Shown one piece after another: positions 1-10,838 of a stretch of DNA of 64,000 bases. A program made the translations under genes and the position numbers. The stretch comes from Dugong dugon (lineage: Eukaryota > Chordata > Mammalia > Sirenia > Dugongidae). How positions within the stretch are numbered: the stretch's first letter is position 1; every line of letters begins with the position of its first letter. The notes under the pieces were generated by a model. That model had not been told where the DNA came from, made no database searches, and saw nothing but the letters and a program-made list of their open reading frames with translations. The stretch lies in NCBI GenBank assembly GCA_030035585.1, contig CM057461.1, positions 175,223,624-175,287,623 on the forward strand, written 5' to 3'.

Positions 1-1981
1 AGAAATTATTTTGAAACAGCCTTTACATTTGTACTGTTTCTCTCATTCCATCAAATGAAATGTCATCTACTTTTCTGTTCTTTATGTATACTCATCTGTT
101 ATTCCATATTGAGAACCATCTGAGAATAACTATTTTCTTTGATTAATGACATAGAGACTAATGGCTTAATAAAGAAAATCATTTACTTATTACTATAGAT
201 AGCAAGTTATATATGGATTTTCAGGTACAGTACTTTATACTAACTCTGCCCACAAGGAAGACAAAGCCTTGGAGGGAAGTTGGTGGAACATTTGCAGGAG
301 AAAAGATCAATGTAAACAATGGTTAAGGCATTCCTCAGCACACAGGTGGTACAAAGGTCATGTAGATTCTCAACCAAAGCAGAAAACTATAAAGTTTTCC
401 TGAAAGAAGAAGGTCAATACTTATTTTTAAAATTAAATATAAGAAAATGCGGAAGACTTTTACAAGTTCTGCCAGTGGTTGTACCTGGGTGTCTCTGTAT
501 AGATGGAAATAACTAAGTAATGTGTACTGCTTTTTCCAGTACCTTATTTGTGCTGTTTTTATTTGTTTAATAATAGACTCAGAGTCCCTTTAAATCCAGT
601 TTCCTGTCCATGTTTCTAAAAACCTGGATACTTGTGTATGATCAATTTATTATAAAAAATATAAATTTACCTTTGTGCTTTCCATGCATAAAACTCAAAT
701 AATTAGAAAAAAGATTGGGTTAATGGGAAATAAAAGCAAAACAAAACTATTTTACTGGGAAATGAAGTTTGGCCTAGGAATGCATTCTATGGGGAATAAG
801 GAACATGATTCTAACTTTTTTCTTGTACAAGTTACATTTTAAATTATCATTTAAATTTCCTAGTGAAAATTTTAAAAAAAAAGTGATCAATCAGTTACAT
901 TGATTGTGGTGAGGGGAAGGAATAAAAATGCATGTTTCTTTTTGGGATTGTGTCATACACATTTTCTCCTGCAGGGCTGTAGCCCTTAGTTGTTAAGTCA
1001 TTCTTTCATCTCCATCCTTCAGTCATTGCTATCAAACTCAGCAACACTGATTTTCTCTGATGGGTTAGTTTTATTGGACTCCCCACTTGACCCAAAATAC
1101 TTTTTCCGATCACTAGAATTGTAGATATTCTGCTGTGAGTGAAGACACTTGGTCACAAGCAAAACTGACCTCAAAACCCCAAAAGAGAATAGCAAATAAT
1201 ACAGCAGAGGCGGAGATATAACTAGCCTGGGGTCTTTGAGAATATGCTCAATAATTCCTCTATAGGACTTTATTCTTTATACCCTAAGAGAAATCCTTTA
1301 GCTGTGATTGTGTATAAATTCATCCATGTCAGAAAATCCCTAAGGGACAAGATAGATTTATCTGATGGAGTAGCATTTGAAGAATATAATTTAGGCCAAC
1401 TCAATGAAATAGACTTGTTATTTACTTTTTCAAAACAAGACATGGAAGAGTATCTTAAAGTTTTAAAAGTTATTGTGATTTTTTTTTTTGAAACAACCAT
1501 CCAAGTAGAGTAAAACAAGAAGCAGAACTAGTTGTTATTTCCTGCCTATAATTTTACTGCTTAATTTACACAGGCGGTATAGTATTAACCTACCACATAA
1601 ATTTGGCCTACAAAATTGTTCAGTATGTGTGTGCATTCACATGGATGTTTTCATGTTTCATAAACATGCTGAACGCATCAAACATTCAGACAAACTCAGG
1701 ATGCCTTGGAGTTCAGATACTACAATGGGTTTATTTTTTCTGACCTAAACAAATATTGTTTATGACTAGCCAGATATTAGATTATTATGAAGGAAAGTAT
1801 GGCAAAGGAAATCTGAAGAAATAAGCATCATCATTATCCTTTTCCCAGAATATTCTAAGAAGCACATTCAGCCGTTTGAATATATCAAAAGGTTAATTTG
1901 TAAAGAAATGACTTATCTATTCTTTATCAGAATTTGAAGAAGAATCAGAAAGTTTCCTCACACTCTAAGGAGTCCTCATTA
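1..1981. other. AT-rich single-copy DNA, no gene seen
   Basis: This stretch is AT-rich and I recognise no repeat family or conserved coding segment in it. Short open frames exist (for example 319-516 plus and 1244-1513 plus), but they show no domain, no convincing splice context and no codon bias that stands out. It reads as intron or intergenic DNA. Confidence 0.5.
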
Positions 1982-2130
1982 ATGACAATAATAGGCACAT
2001 TTAGTGAACACCTATGTCATAGTCAGTTTCAGGGACTTTATATATATTTATCGTGTTATCTCGTTAATTCTAACTTTACTACCACCTAAGGAACTTATGA
2101 TGAAAAGCCCAATTTAGTTTTCAATTTTCA
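1982..2130 (-). repeat. MIR SINE fragment (antisense)
   Basis: The plus strand follows the order of a reversed MIR element: a 'gtgaacacctatgtc' segment, a 'gactttatatatatttatc' block, then a degenerate 'tctaactttactaccacc' segment. MIR is an ancient tRNA-derived mammalian SINE. It is strongly diverged, so the ends are approximate. Confidence 0.6.
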
Positions 2131-2309
2131 GGGAGAAGGCCAGGAACTAAAAGACAAACAAAAAACTCTTGATAATATCACCACAACCAATTGCTAATTA
2201 AATAGTTTGATTTCAGCTATGCTCATGCAGATACTCTGTAGACAGTGGAATAATAAACCTGAGCCATTGTAAGCCATGCAATACCTTGTGGTAGATTAAT
2301 CCCAAAGTG

Positions 2310-2430
2310 GTAAGGATCTTAGAGATCATCTAAGCAAATGCTTTACTTTGCAGATGAGGAAACTAAAGCCTAAAGAAGTTGTATCATTTGCCTGAAGTCA
2401 AGCAGTGAATCAGTGTTGTGAATAAGCGTT
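2310..2430 (-). repeat. Old MIR-like SINE fragment (antisense)
   Basis: The segment 'ttagagatcatctaagc' followed by 'cagatgaggaaactaaagcc' and 'gaagtcaagcagtgaatc' matches the antisense order of MIR/MIR3-type elements. The exact subfamily cannot be set by eye. Confidence 0.45.
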
Positions 2431-2555
2431 ATAGTTCATGAATTAAGTCTGAAAGACAAATTATTTTCAATGTTGACTTTTTGCCCTGAGTCTAAGTTTT
2501 CTTTCAAAAAACAATTTCAGACGTCAGAAATCATGTTTTTTGTTTGGTTAACTTT

Positions 2556-2592
2556 TGTTTAGTGTGTATGTGTGTGTATGTTGTGTGTACCA
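2556..2592. repeat. (TG)n-rich microsatellite
   Basis: An imperfect run of TG and TGTA units ('gtgtatgtgtgtgtatg') with no associated repeat tail. Confidence 0.7.
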
Positions 2593-3279
2593 CCAAAGAT
2601 CAGAAGTGTCACCAAAAGATTAGAAGAGTCGCACACCAGAAAACACTCTTGTCAGTTTTGCTGATACTTTTGAACAGTTAAAACCTATTGAAATTCTCCT
2701 TGAAATCTATATGCGTCAGTCCACCTACTAAAGACAAATGATGTGCTCTTACTTGCCTATGCAATACTGAGTTCATCAGCCATGAAGAAATACCAAATGA
2801 GCTATGGTTTATTTCTTTCACAGCCAAATGGACAATTTTAAGGATCATTAAAATCATAATTTCATTTTGAATGGCTGAATGAGGACGGCAGTGTTTTCCC
2901 CAGCTGATTTCTTTCAGTCTCATATTTGTTGCCACAAAAGCATTGCTAATTACCTTCTGAGGTTTTCATCATGATGACGATAATCAAGGAATGACAATTT
3001 TGTTTTTCAAGAAATACAAGGAAGGTTTTAATCTGTCCAAGTTATTAAAATAAGATAACCAGAGTAATATTTATTGATATTATGAATAATTGAAGTTAGA
3101 TGAGGACTATGAGATGATTGATAAACTACAAATTTTTTTGTTATTCTATCTCCAGTGAAAAAGTTAAAAGGTAAAGATTGAATTATCAATGTAACTATTT
3201 CTCTAAATTTAACCTTATAAGAGAATATGACTATTGAGTTAGAGACATTTTTCAAAATAATTAAATGATATTATAGGCA
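2593..3279. other. AT-rich single-copy DNA, nothing recognised
   Basis: There is no recognisable repeat, RNA or coding signal. Two minus-strand open frames (2678-2935 and 3028-3255) have no identifiable motif and are treated as chance. Confidence 0.5.
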
Positions 3280-3495
3280 GTATGGAGTTCATGTGTGATG
3301 CAAACAGTTAAGGGCTTGACTTCCAGCTGAAAGGTGGGTGGTTCTAACTTACCTAGAGGCATCTCAGAAGACAGGCCTGGCGATCTGCTTCTGAAACGTC
3401 ACAGCCTTGAAAACTTTACGGAGTAGTTCTACTCTGCACACATCAGGTTGCCATGAGTTGGAATTGACTCAACAGCAACTAACAACAACAACATT
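3280..3495 (+). repeat. AfroSINE, long variant
   Basis: A tRNA-like head ('gtgatgcaaacagttaagg') is followed by the internal 'ggcctggcgatctgcttc' block and the 'actctgcacacatcagg' block. It ends in the 'ccatgagttggaattgact' tail and (AAC)n. This is the AfroSINE form with the 'gaagacaggcctgg' body. 'ggcagt' lies on both sides and may be a trace of the target-site duplication. Confidence 0.85.
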
Positions 3496-3551
3496 GGCAG
3501 TGTAATGGTAAACTCTACAGTGGATAACCTAGAATAGTAACCTGGTTTTCT

Positions 3552-3712
3552 CACCAGTTATTCACTGTGTGACCTTAGACAAGTTACCTGACCTCCCCAT
3601 GCATTAGTTTCAGGATAATACTAGCAATTATATCATTAAATGCAAAGCATTTAGAATGTTGTCTGGCACATAGCAAGTACTCAGTATATGCTGGCTGTAA
3701 TTATTATTTTTA
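3552..3712 (+). repeat. MIR SINE (sense)
   Basis: The order 'actgtgtgaccttagacaag', 'cctccccatgcattagtttc' and 'ggcacatagcaagtactcag' is the standard MIR sense order. The 5' head is eroded. Confidence 0.75.
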
Positions 3713-4014
3713 GGATATATTCACAGGTAACTACAGAGTTTTGTAAATAACTTTACATAGGTTGTAATAATGAATGGTTCACAACCCAATAACGTTTACT
3801 TTTAGTACAATTAACTCTCAATAACCAAACAAAACCTTGACTAAATTAAAAAAAAAAAAATATCAGTAAATAAGCCAATTCGACTCATTTGTGACTACAG
3901 TTTTGCTAACGGCAGCAAGGAAGTGTCCCCCCCTCCCCCTTTGGAACTGGACAAAAGTTCCTAGCCTAAAGGATCCTGATTGCAAGGTTATTTTGACTTG
4001 TCCTTAAAGTGGTC

Positions 4015-4068
4015 ATAAGGTCGCCATGAGTCAGAATTGACTCAACGGCAACTAATAACAACAACATA
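4015..4068 (+). repeat. AfroSINE 3' tail fragment
   Basis: Only the tail is present: 'ggtcgccatgagtcagaatt' then 'gactcaacggcaactaat' and (AAC)n. The ~40 bp after it repeat the flank of the AfroSINE at 3280-3495, so this may be a partial local duplication rather than a separate insertion. Confidence 0.75.
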
Positions 4069-4107
4069 GGCAGTGTAATGATAACCTCTCCAGGGGGTAA
4101 CCTAAAA

Positions 4108-6089
4108 TAGTACCACTATTTGTTTTTGTGGTATACATCAATCAATTTTAATTTTACTATATGTGAAACCTTTTTATGTCCTTATCATCATCTAAATATC
4201 ATCTATTTTATTTAGCAAGCTGTTAAGTATTACACTTATCAATCGGTTTATTATTCTCCAAAGCAGGTTGTTCAATTAGTTTTTCCATTGCAGAAGTCTC
4301 ATTTTATACAGCACTCTGATCAAAATATAGCGGGTGCACGTAGACTTGAAAATTAAAACTGTAGTTTTCTAAATTGTCTTTAGTAACTTGTCATTTTTTT
4401 CCTTTCTATGGTCTGTATTGCAGGAGCTAAAAGATTGGAATTAAATTTCCAAAAATCCCTGCTGTTAAAATTCACCAATGAGAGATTCCTGCATGGAAGT
4501 TGGAAGGTAGAAGAAAAGTAAAAGTCAAATAATTGTTTCTCCAGAAGTTGAAAGAGATGGAGATTTTGGCAGATGGGAGATGTTGCAGAAGCCTCTGAGT
4601 GTTTATTATCCACTTTGGTGCCAGAAGCATCTGTGATCAACACTAGTGTTTCCTGGAGTTCCTACAACTTCTGAACTCCTTGATAACTAGCAAAGAGCCA
4701 AATATTTTAGAAGAGGCCTTTTCTGACCTTAAATCCCCCTGACATTCCTATGGATTTGTGAGCACCTCATTTACTGTATTAAATATGTTCCTGTAAATAT
4801 ACCTTCCTACTTGAAACACTTCAAATTGTTTCTGTTTTCCTGACTACACCTGAACCAAACCAATAAACTTAAATATGGGGCACTGCTTAGTGGTTGGGTA
4901 GTGGGAGGTAAGGACATTGTCATCAGGGAGGCTGCAAATTTGGAGACCAATGGCATGCAGTAGGAAAACATTTGAAAGGGTTAAAGTGTCACCTGTGACA
5001 ATTTGGAAGATGTGCCTCCTGAGCAGAGCTGTGGTTGTGGGAGTAGAGATTGGAAAATGGAATGTAAGTCTTGCGTGCTGGTTGTAATTGGATAAATTTG
5101 TAATAAATGTGTGCTCAGGCAGGAAATGACCAGTTATTTGCAAGCAGAAATAAAAAGGAAACAGGACGTGTCCAAGAATCTGAGGAGTTAAAGTTTTGGA
5201 AAATCTAACGATGTCTAGACCTCAGACAGTAGGAAATAAAATTGAAAAAGCTGTGGAGTGATAAGGGCCCATTAAGACTCAGCCCTGCAACAAAGATCAG
5301 ATAAAGAGTATGGTCATCCTTCCACCTTACCCTTCCGAGCCCAATGGACTCAAAGTAACTGCTGCTAAATTTAGAGAAGCACGGGAATAAAAAAAACAAT
5401 TAAATAGTCCAGGCTTTAGAATTGTGTTTAAGAAAGAAATTTGAGTGTGGCTACCATCTTTGGAACAGACTTGAAGCAAAAAAATCCTAGGATCTCATAC
5501 TGAAATTTGCCTACAGAATCAACATCTCTCAGGATCAACATCTCTGGGAGACTGCAAGAAGCCGAATTGGGCAGAGAGAAGTTTAACTGCAATTAGTCAC
5601 AATAAAAGCTGTACTATCGGGAGTTCAGGAAGTTGTATGGTCTTTTAGCATTGTTCCAAATTGAGTTGAGGGACCTGGGCATCCCTTTATACCCCTACAA
5701 CAACTAGTCATTGGATGCAAGCTGTCCCCAGCATAGGAACATGACATTTGACAAAGTAGCTCTCTTGAGCCAAGGTCAATTCTCAGAGATGCACTTAGCT
5801 GAGAGTTGTTAGCTACTAGTGCTCCCAGTAGCTGAGAGAGTGAGTGGTTCAGTAATGAAGTGGGGATATGCAGTATACTATAGTGTGCACTATAGAATCC
5901 TACAATATTTTTTAGAAATTGTATTGTCAAAGAAACCATGAGCCTGAACTCAAAGACCTTTGAATACCCAGGTACTCACTGAAACTCCTACACCTGCAAA
6001 AAAGACATCAGTCCCAATGCTCCTTCAGATGTAACTACACAGGATAATCGACAAGGAAGATCACTATGGAGAACATGGCTCTCAGTGAA
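4108..6089. other. Gene-free DNA, possibly very old LTR-type sequence
   Basis: No intact gene is visible. Parts (about 4380-4850 and 4860-5400) have the feel of a decayed MaLR LTR and its internal region, for example a pyrimidine-rich 'ctgttttcctgactacacc' end. I cannot align them convincingly. No gag-, pol- or env-like frame is readable. Confidence 0.3.
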
Positions 6090-6449
6090 AATAGTGTGCA
6101 GAAAAGAATTAACATAGCACGTTTGAGACTGTTGTCTGCAGAAATAACTGCTTGTGATGTTGGTCCTTAGCTGATGTCTGGAAACTTAGAGTTTGGGAGG
6201 GTTCCCACCTTTCTCTAATAAGAATGATTCACTGTCCGTTAACAGTTTGTGCAAAGAATATGATGTATGCTGAACACCTGCTTTCCTTGGCTGAAATCTT
6301 GGAATGCACTAGGCAGAAGGTGTCTACATCACCAGCTCTCAATAAAAACCATGGGAACTGAGTCTCTACTGAGCTTCCCGATAGACAATATTTCACATAT
6401 GTTGTTACAGCTTGGTGCTGGGGAAATTAATTCTGTCCTGTGTGACTCC

Positions 6450-6655
6450 AGAGTCTCCGGGTAGTACAAATGGTTAATGTGTTCAGCTGCTAATGAAAAG
6501 GTTGGAGGTTCAAGTGCATGCAGAGGTGCCTTGGAAGAAAGGCCTGATGATTTGCTTCCAAAAAAATCAGCCATTGAAAACCCTACCAAGCACAGCTCTA
6601 CTCTAACCCGTATTAGGTTGCCATGAGTCATAATCAACTCAATAGCAACTGATTT
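6450..6655 (+). repeat. AfroSINE nested in the ERVL LTR
   Basis: Head 'gggtagtacaaatggttaat', body 'ggaagaaaggcctgatgat' and tail 'ccatgagtcataatcaactc' are all in order. It sits inside the LTR, so it is younger than the LTR. Confidence 0.85.
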
Positions 6656-6713
6656 TTTTTTTTTTGGGGTGTGTGTGTGTGTGTGTGTGAGAAGGAGAGA
6701 GAGAGAGAGAGAC
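6656..6713. repeat. T-run, (GT)n and (GA)n microsatellite
   Basis: A T-rich run, about ten GT units and then (GA)n follow the AfroSINE tail directly. Microsatellites commonly grow from SINE 3' tails. Confidence 0.8.
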
Positions 6714-6914
6714 TTCACTAGAAGAGGTCTTGAAAGCTTGTGCCTGGTTTCCTCCAGACTTTGCTCCATGAGGCTTTTTCCTTTGCTAATTTTGATTTTT
6801 ATCCTTTTGCTGTAATAAATCATAGCCACAAGTATGACTGTATGTTGTGTCCTGTGAGTCTTCTTAGTGAATTGTTGAACCTGTGGGTGGTATTGAGGAC
6901 CCTGACACAAATAG

Positions 6915-7047
6915 ACACTCAATTTTTTCCCATATTGTATAATCAGGGTCTAATTAAGAAACTTCCCCTATTCTCAAGGTAGAGAATCTTTACATATCCT
7001 GCCCAGAAGATTCTCAATAATTGTTATGGATCAGCAACTGCTGTGTA
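6915..7047. other. Short unassigned stretch
   Basis: Non-coding sequence between the solo LTR and the L1 insertion. No repeat was recognised. Confidence 0.4.
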
Positions 7048-7066
7048 TCTCCTATTCTTTTCTCTG

Positions 7067-7405
7067 GGTAGATATTTATTACGGTTATGTCTTCATGAGG
7101 GCTCATCCCTTATATAGTGTCCATCTTTGCCTTTTATGGTGGATTTTGTTTTAAAGTCTGTTTTATCTGAGACTAGTATTGCCACTCCTGCTCTTTTTTG
7201 GTAGCTGTTTGCTTGATATATATTTTTTCCATCCCTTGATTTTTAATAAATTTATGTCCTTGTTTCTAAGTTGTGTCTCTTGTAGCCAGCATATTGATGG
7301 ATCCTGTTTTTTTATCCATTCTGTCACTCTCTGTCTCTTTATGCGTGTATTTAGGCCATTTACATTCAGTGTAATTATTAATGGGTGTGAGTTTATTGTT
7401 GTCAT
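7067..7405 (-). pseudogene. L1 ORF2 N-terminal fragment (endonuclease start)
   Basis: ORF2 encodes the L1 endonuclease and reverse transcriptase. Here only the beginning of the APE-type endonuclease is present. Reading down from 7405 it shows 'ITLNVNGLNTRIKRQRV' and then 'ICWLQETQLRNKDINLL', which holds the family's catalytic Glu in the QET motif. The frame closes at 7163 and the element itself ends at about 7067. None of the reverse transcriptase is present, so this copy cannot produce an active protein. Methionine at 7405 is the usual ORF2 start position, immediately upstream of the conserved ITLNVNG block. Confidence 0.85.
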
Positions 7406-7859
7406 TTTGCCGTGCTTTTTTTTTGTGGTGCTGATGTTTTCTTTGTTCCTCTTACTCTCCTGTGCTGAATTCCTTTTGTTTGTGGATTTTTTTTTTCATT
7501 TCTTTTGTTTTTATAGATTTTGTTTTTACTGAGACTTTATGTTTTTCTTTATTTTGAAGAGTAGGTTTGTTAACTTTCTTTGTGGTTACCTTGAAATTTA
7601 CCCTTATCTTCCTAGGTTTGAACCAATCTATTATTATTTGGTATTGCCTTGCCTTCCTCTCCATTAGAAATTTCTATACCCACACCATTTATTTCCTCTT
7701 TAATTGTTCTGATGTTGTTGTCATTTAAAAATTAATGTCTCTTGTTCCCTGATGTAAATCTTTTGGTTTTGAATAGTCCTTGAGAGTTCATTTCCTAGGT
7801 TGGTATCTAGCTGATGTGGTCTTGTGTCCTAGATTCAGGCTGTGGTCTGATGTTGTTTG

Positions 7860-8830
7860 TTCTCAAACTGAAGAACTCCCTTTAATAATTCTTATAAGTT
7901 TTGTTTAGTTTTTACATATTCCCTTAATTTCTGTTTATCTGGAAATGTCCTAATTTCACCAGCATATATGAACAAGTGTCTTGGAGGATATATTATTCTT
8001 GGTTGGCAATTTTTTTTTCTTTCAAGATTTTATATATGTCATCAGTTTGCCTTCTTGCCTGCATGGTTTCTGTCTATTAATCAGAATTTAGTCTCATTGT
8101 TTCCCCTCTGTATGTGACTTTTTGTTTTTCTTGAGCTGCTCTCAGGATTCTTTCTTTGTCTTTGGTTTTAGCAAGTGTGATTATATGTCTTGGTTATTTT
8201 CTTTTGGGGTCTATCCTATACAAGGTTCTTTGAGCTTCTTGGACAGTCAGATTTTCATCTTTCATGATATTAGGGAAGTTTTCTGTCAGCAATTCTTCAA
8301 TGATCTTCTCTGTGTTTTCCGTTTTCTACCCCGTTCTGGAACTCCAATCTCTCAAAAATTTTTGCGTTTGATTGTATCCCACATAAGTCTCAGGGTCTCT
8401 TCATTTTTGTTCATTCTTTTTTCTGATTTCTTCTCAAACAGTAAACAATATCCAAGTGTTTGTCTTCAATTTCGCTGATCCTATCTTCCACCGTTTCAAA
8501 CCTGCTCCTCAGTCCTTCTGTGATGCTGTCCATTTCTGAAATCTTGTTGTTTATCTTTTGGATTTCTAATTGTTGTTTTTGTATGATTTCTAATTGTGGA
8601 TTTATTTTGGCATTTTGTTCTTGCATTATTTTCCTGAATTCTTCCATTTTTTTCTGTATTTTCCATGAATTTGTCTATTTTTTCCTCATTTTTGCCTGCT
8701 TTTTGCTTCAACTCTTGGATAGCTCTGAATATTAGAGATTTGAATTCCCAGAAGGTAGTTCTAGTGCCTTTTCTTCTACTGGAGAGTCATCTGGTGTTTT
8801 GTTTTGGAAGCCTACTGGAACCATCCTGTC
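7860..8830 (-). pseudogene. L1 ORF1 (RNA-binding protein), decayed
   Basis: ORF1p is the trimeric, coiled-coil RNA chaperone of L1. The best preserved piece is the coiled coil at 8411-8711, with 'LEIQKINNKISEMDSITEG' and 'VEDRISEIEDKHLD'. These heptads precede the RNA-recognition domain in other L1s. Downstream, toward 7900, segments such as antisense 'tttatatatgtcatcagttt' correspond to the C-terminal domain but are broken by stops and frameshifts. Boundaries are approximate and come from comparison with the copy at 27.4-28.4 kb. Confidence 0.7.
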
Positions 8831-10819
8831 CTGTCTTTCTATGTGTTTTGATATTGTCTGCTGTCTTTGGGATATTCAATAGTTATTTTCTTCATTTGTT
8901 GATTGTAGATTTGTTTGTTTCATCCTGCTTTTTTGTTTTATTTCTTTATGTCTGAGCAGACGGACTGTGCGTTCTTTGTTGTTTGCTCGTCTGTGGTCAT
9001 GATACTTTTCACCTCCTTGTCCAAAGGACAGGGCCAGTCGCTCAGCTAGGGTGCAGCAGGGCAGGTCTAGCTGGAGGGGAGGGGCTATGATGAGTTCTTT
9101 GTGGCACATACTGGAGCAGACAGGGCTGGCAGGGGTCAGTGCAGGACAGGTTCTAGACGGCCATGCCTGTGCTGCTCGAGGGTGTGATGTTCAGTGCACT
9201 GTGCAGATAGGCAGGAGGGAGAAAGGAGGTTGTGATGTGTGGAGTTAAGATGGGTATGGGAAAGAAGAGAGAGACACAGGAGCCAAAAAAACAAAACAAG
9301 AACTCCTGAGGGATCTTGCCATTGGAGTGGACAGGTAAGAAACTGAGAAACGAAGAAAAACAAGAAAAAAAAAAACCAACAAAAATTAAAAAAAGATGCC
9401 CCCAGGGATCCCACCGGCGACTGGGGAGGTGGCTCCCAGGCCTCGGAGCATAGTCTATCTAGGAGGGGTGGAGATGGCACACAGTGCCAGGTACTCAGGA
9501 GACAGGAAAAGAAGGAAAGTAGAGGAGATGGGAAACAGAAATGAAGAAAAACAAAAAGGAAAAGAGAAAAGAAAAAATAAATAAATAAAAAAGAAAAGAA
9601 AGAAAGGAAGGTCCCCAAGAATCCCACTGGCACAGATGTGCAGACCAAGGAATGTCTCCCAAGATTGCAGTGCAGCCTGGCTAGAAGGGGCAGAGATGGC
9701 ACACAACACCAGTTATTCAGGAGATAGCAAAAGAAGTTTAAGTAGAGAGAGAAGAGAAACTGAGAAATGAAGAAAAACAAAACCAAACAAAATAATAAAA
9801 AAAGAAAGAAAGAAAACTCCCCAGGGATCTGACCGGTGTGGCTATGCCGACCAGGGAAGTGGTTCCCAAGTGAAGCACTACAGCCTGGCTAGATGGGTCA
9901 GAGATAGCACACTGCGGCAGGTATTCAGGAGAAAGGAAAAGAAGGTAAGTAGACAGAGACAAGAAACTGAGAAATGAAGAAAGACAAAAAGGAAAAAAGA
10001 AAAAGAAAAGAAAGAAATCCTCCAGGAATCCCACTGGTGTGGCTGCGCAGACCAGAAAAGTGTCACCCAAGCTGCACAGTACAGCCTGGCTAGACAGGTC
10101 TCCAAGACACGAAAAGAAAAAGAAAACAAATAAACAAAACAAAACAAAAAAAAGGCTCTGGGGATCCCACCAGTATGGCAGCACGGACTCGGGAAGCAGT
10201 TCCCCAGCCGAGTGGCATTTCACAGCCTGTCAAGAAGAAGGAAAAATGACACACAGAGCCAGCTGTTTGAGAGAAAGGAGGGGGAGGACGTGAAAGGCAG
10301 GTAAAAAACCAACAGAAGCTAAAAAAAGCAACACCAGCAACAAAGAAATGTCACTGAAGGAGCTGGTCGGTGTAGTTGGGGTGAATCCAAGTGGCACAGA
10401 GCCAGTGCCACCTGGGACTCAGTTGTTTGGCCTGCTGGGAAGCAGCAGAGGCCAAATGGGGGGGAGAAGAGTATGGAGTGGAAAGCGTGTATCCCTGTTT
10501 ACCGGGTGCTCTGTCTCCTGCTGGGAGCTCTGTGAAGCTGCTTTTCCATACTCCCTGTCCTCCAATCTCCAACAGGAGTCCAAGATGGTGAATCTGTGCT
10601 GCATTAGCTGTTAGGGGACCTCCACTTGTATGTCTCCTAGCTCTCTGTTTTCTGTCAGTTCCTTATTCCATTCAGTGCTTGGTTGAGTTCTTTACCCCTT
10701 CATTTGATGCTTAGGGTTCCAGGATTGACATTTATCTCTGTTTTACTTAGTTTTTTGGGTCTTTGCTGTGGAGGGATGGCTCGGTGCTTCTGTCTATAGC
10801 ACCATGTTAGCGCTGCCTC
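8831..10819 (-). promoter_or_regulatory. L1 5' UTR with tandem ~200-bp units
   Basis: This is the promoter-bearing region of the L1. It contains repeated units anchored by 'ggatccca' or close variants at 9406, 9619, 9825, 10026 and 10162, giving spacings of 213, 206, 201 and 136 bp. Each unit has a GC-richer block ('cagcctggctaga') and an A/G-rich block ('aagaaaaacaaaa'). The arrangement recalls monomer-type L1 promoters of rodents. Promoter function is inferred from position only. Long minus-strand open frames here (9136-9786, 9738-10223) are pyrimidine-driven. Confidence 0.7.
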
Positions 10820-10838
10820 TCTCCCATTCTCTTCTCTG

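Larger units (their letters stand above)
6090..6914 (+). mobile_element. Solo LTR of ERVL type with 5-bp TSD
   Basis: The LTR runs 6095-6909, begins with TG ('tgtgcagaaaagaatt') and ends with CA ('gaccctgacaca'). It is flanked by the direct repeat AATAG (6090-6094 and 6910-6914), and a 5-bp duplication is typical of ERVL-class integration. Inside are 'tctcaataaaaacc' (TATA-like, about 6340) and 'ctgtaataaatcatagcc' (polyadenylation-signal region, about 6812). It is interrupted by an AfroSINE and a microsatellite. No viral genes remain, so it is a recombination product. The family may be MER21/MER74-like; the name is uncertain. Confidence 0.75.
7048..10838 (-). mobile_element. L1 element, 5' end intact, 3' part absent, with TSD
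   Basis: An L1 lies on the minus strand. Its 5' end is at 10819 (antisense 'gcgctgcctc', matching the usual GAGGCAG-type L1 start). It runs through a ~2-kb 5' UTR, a degraded ORF1 and the first ~340 bp of ORF2, then stops at about 7067. Near-identical 19-bp segments flank it (7048-7066 and 10820-10838; 17 of 19 identical, both differences C/T), which marks a genuine insertion. There is no poly(A) tail at the truncated end. An AATAAA on the L1 sense strand (7075-7080) lies about 8 nt before the end. Confidence 0.8.

Noticed and set aside
1244-1513. An 89-codon plus-strand frame that looks mixed-composition
   Set aside because: It has no recognised domain and no good splice sites. The T-run near its end makes the phenylalanine stretch, and an overlapping minus-strand frame is equally open.
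4380-6089. A decayed provirus ending in the LTR at 6095
   Set aside because: The LTR has its own 5-bp duplication on both sides, so it is solo, and the upstream sequence cannot be its internal region. Any older retroviral origin of 4380-6089 is unproven.
6329-6922. A 197-codon minus-strand open frame
   Set aside because: It runs across the antisense of an LTR, an AfroSINE and a (GT)n/(GA)n microsatellite, which explains the threonine/histidine and leucine/serine runs.
9136-10223. F/L/S-rich minus-strand frames as real genes
   Set aside because: Kept as an observation only. The strand is pyrimidine-rich, which removes stop codons without selection, and the frames follow the tandem units.
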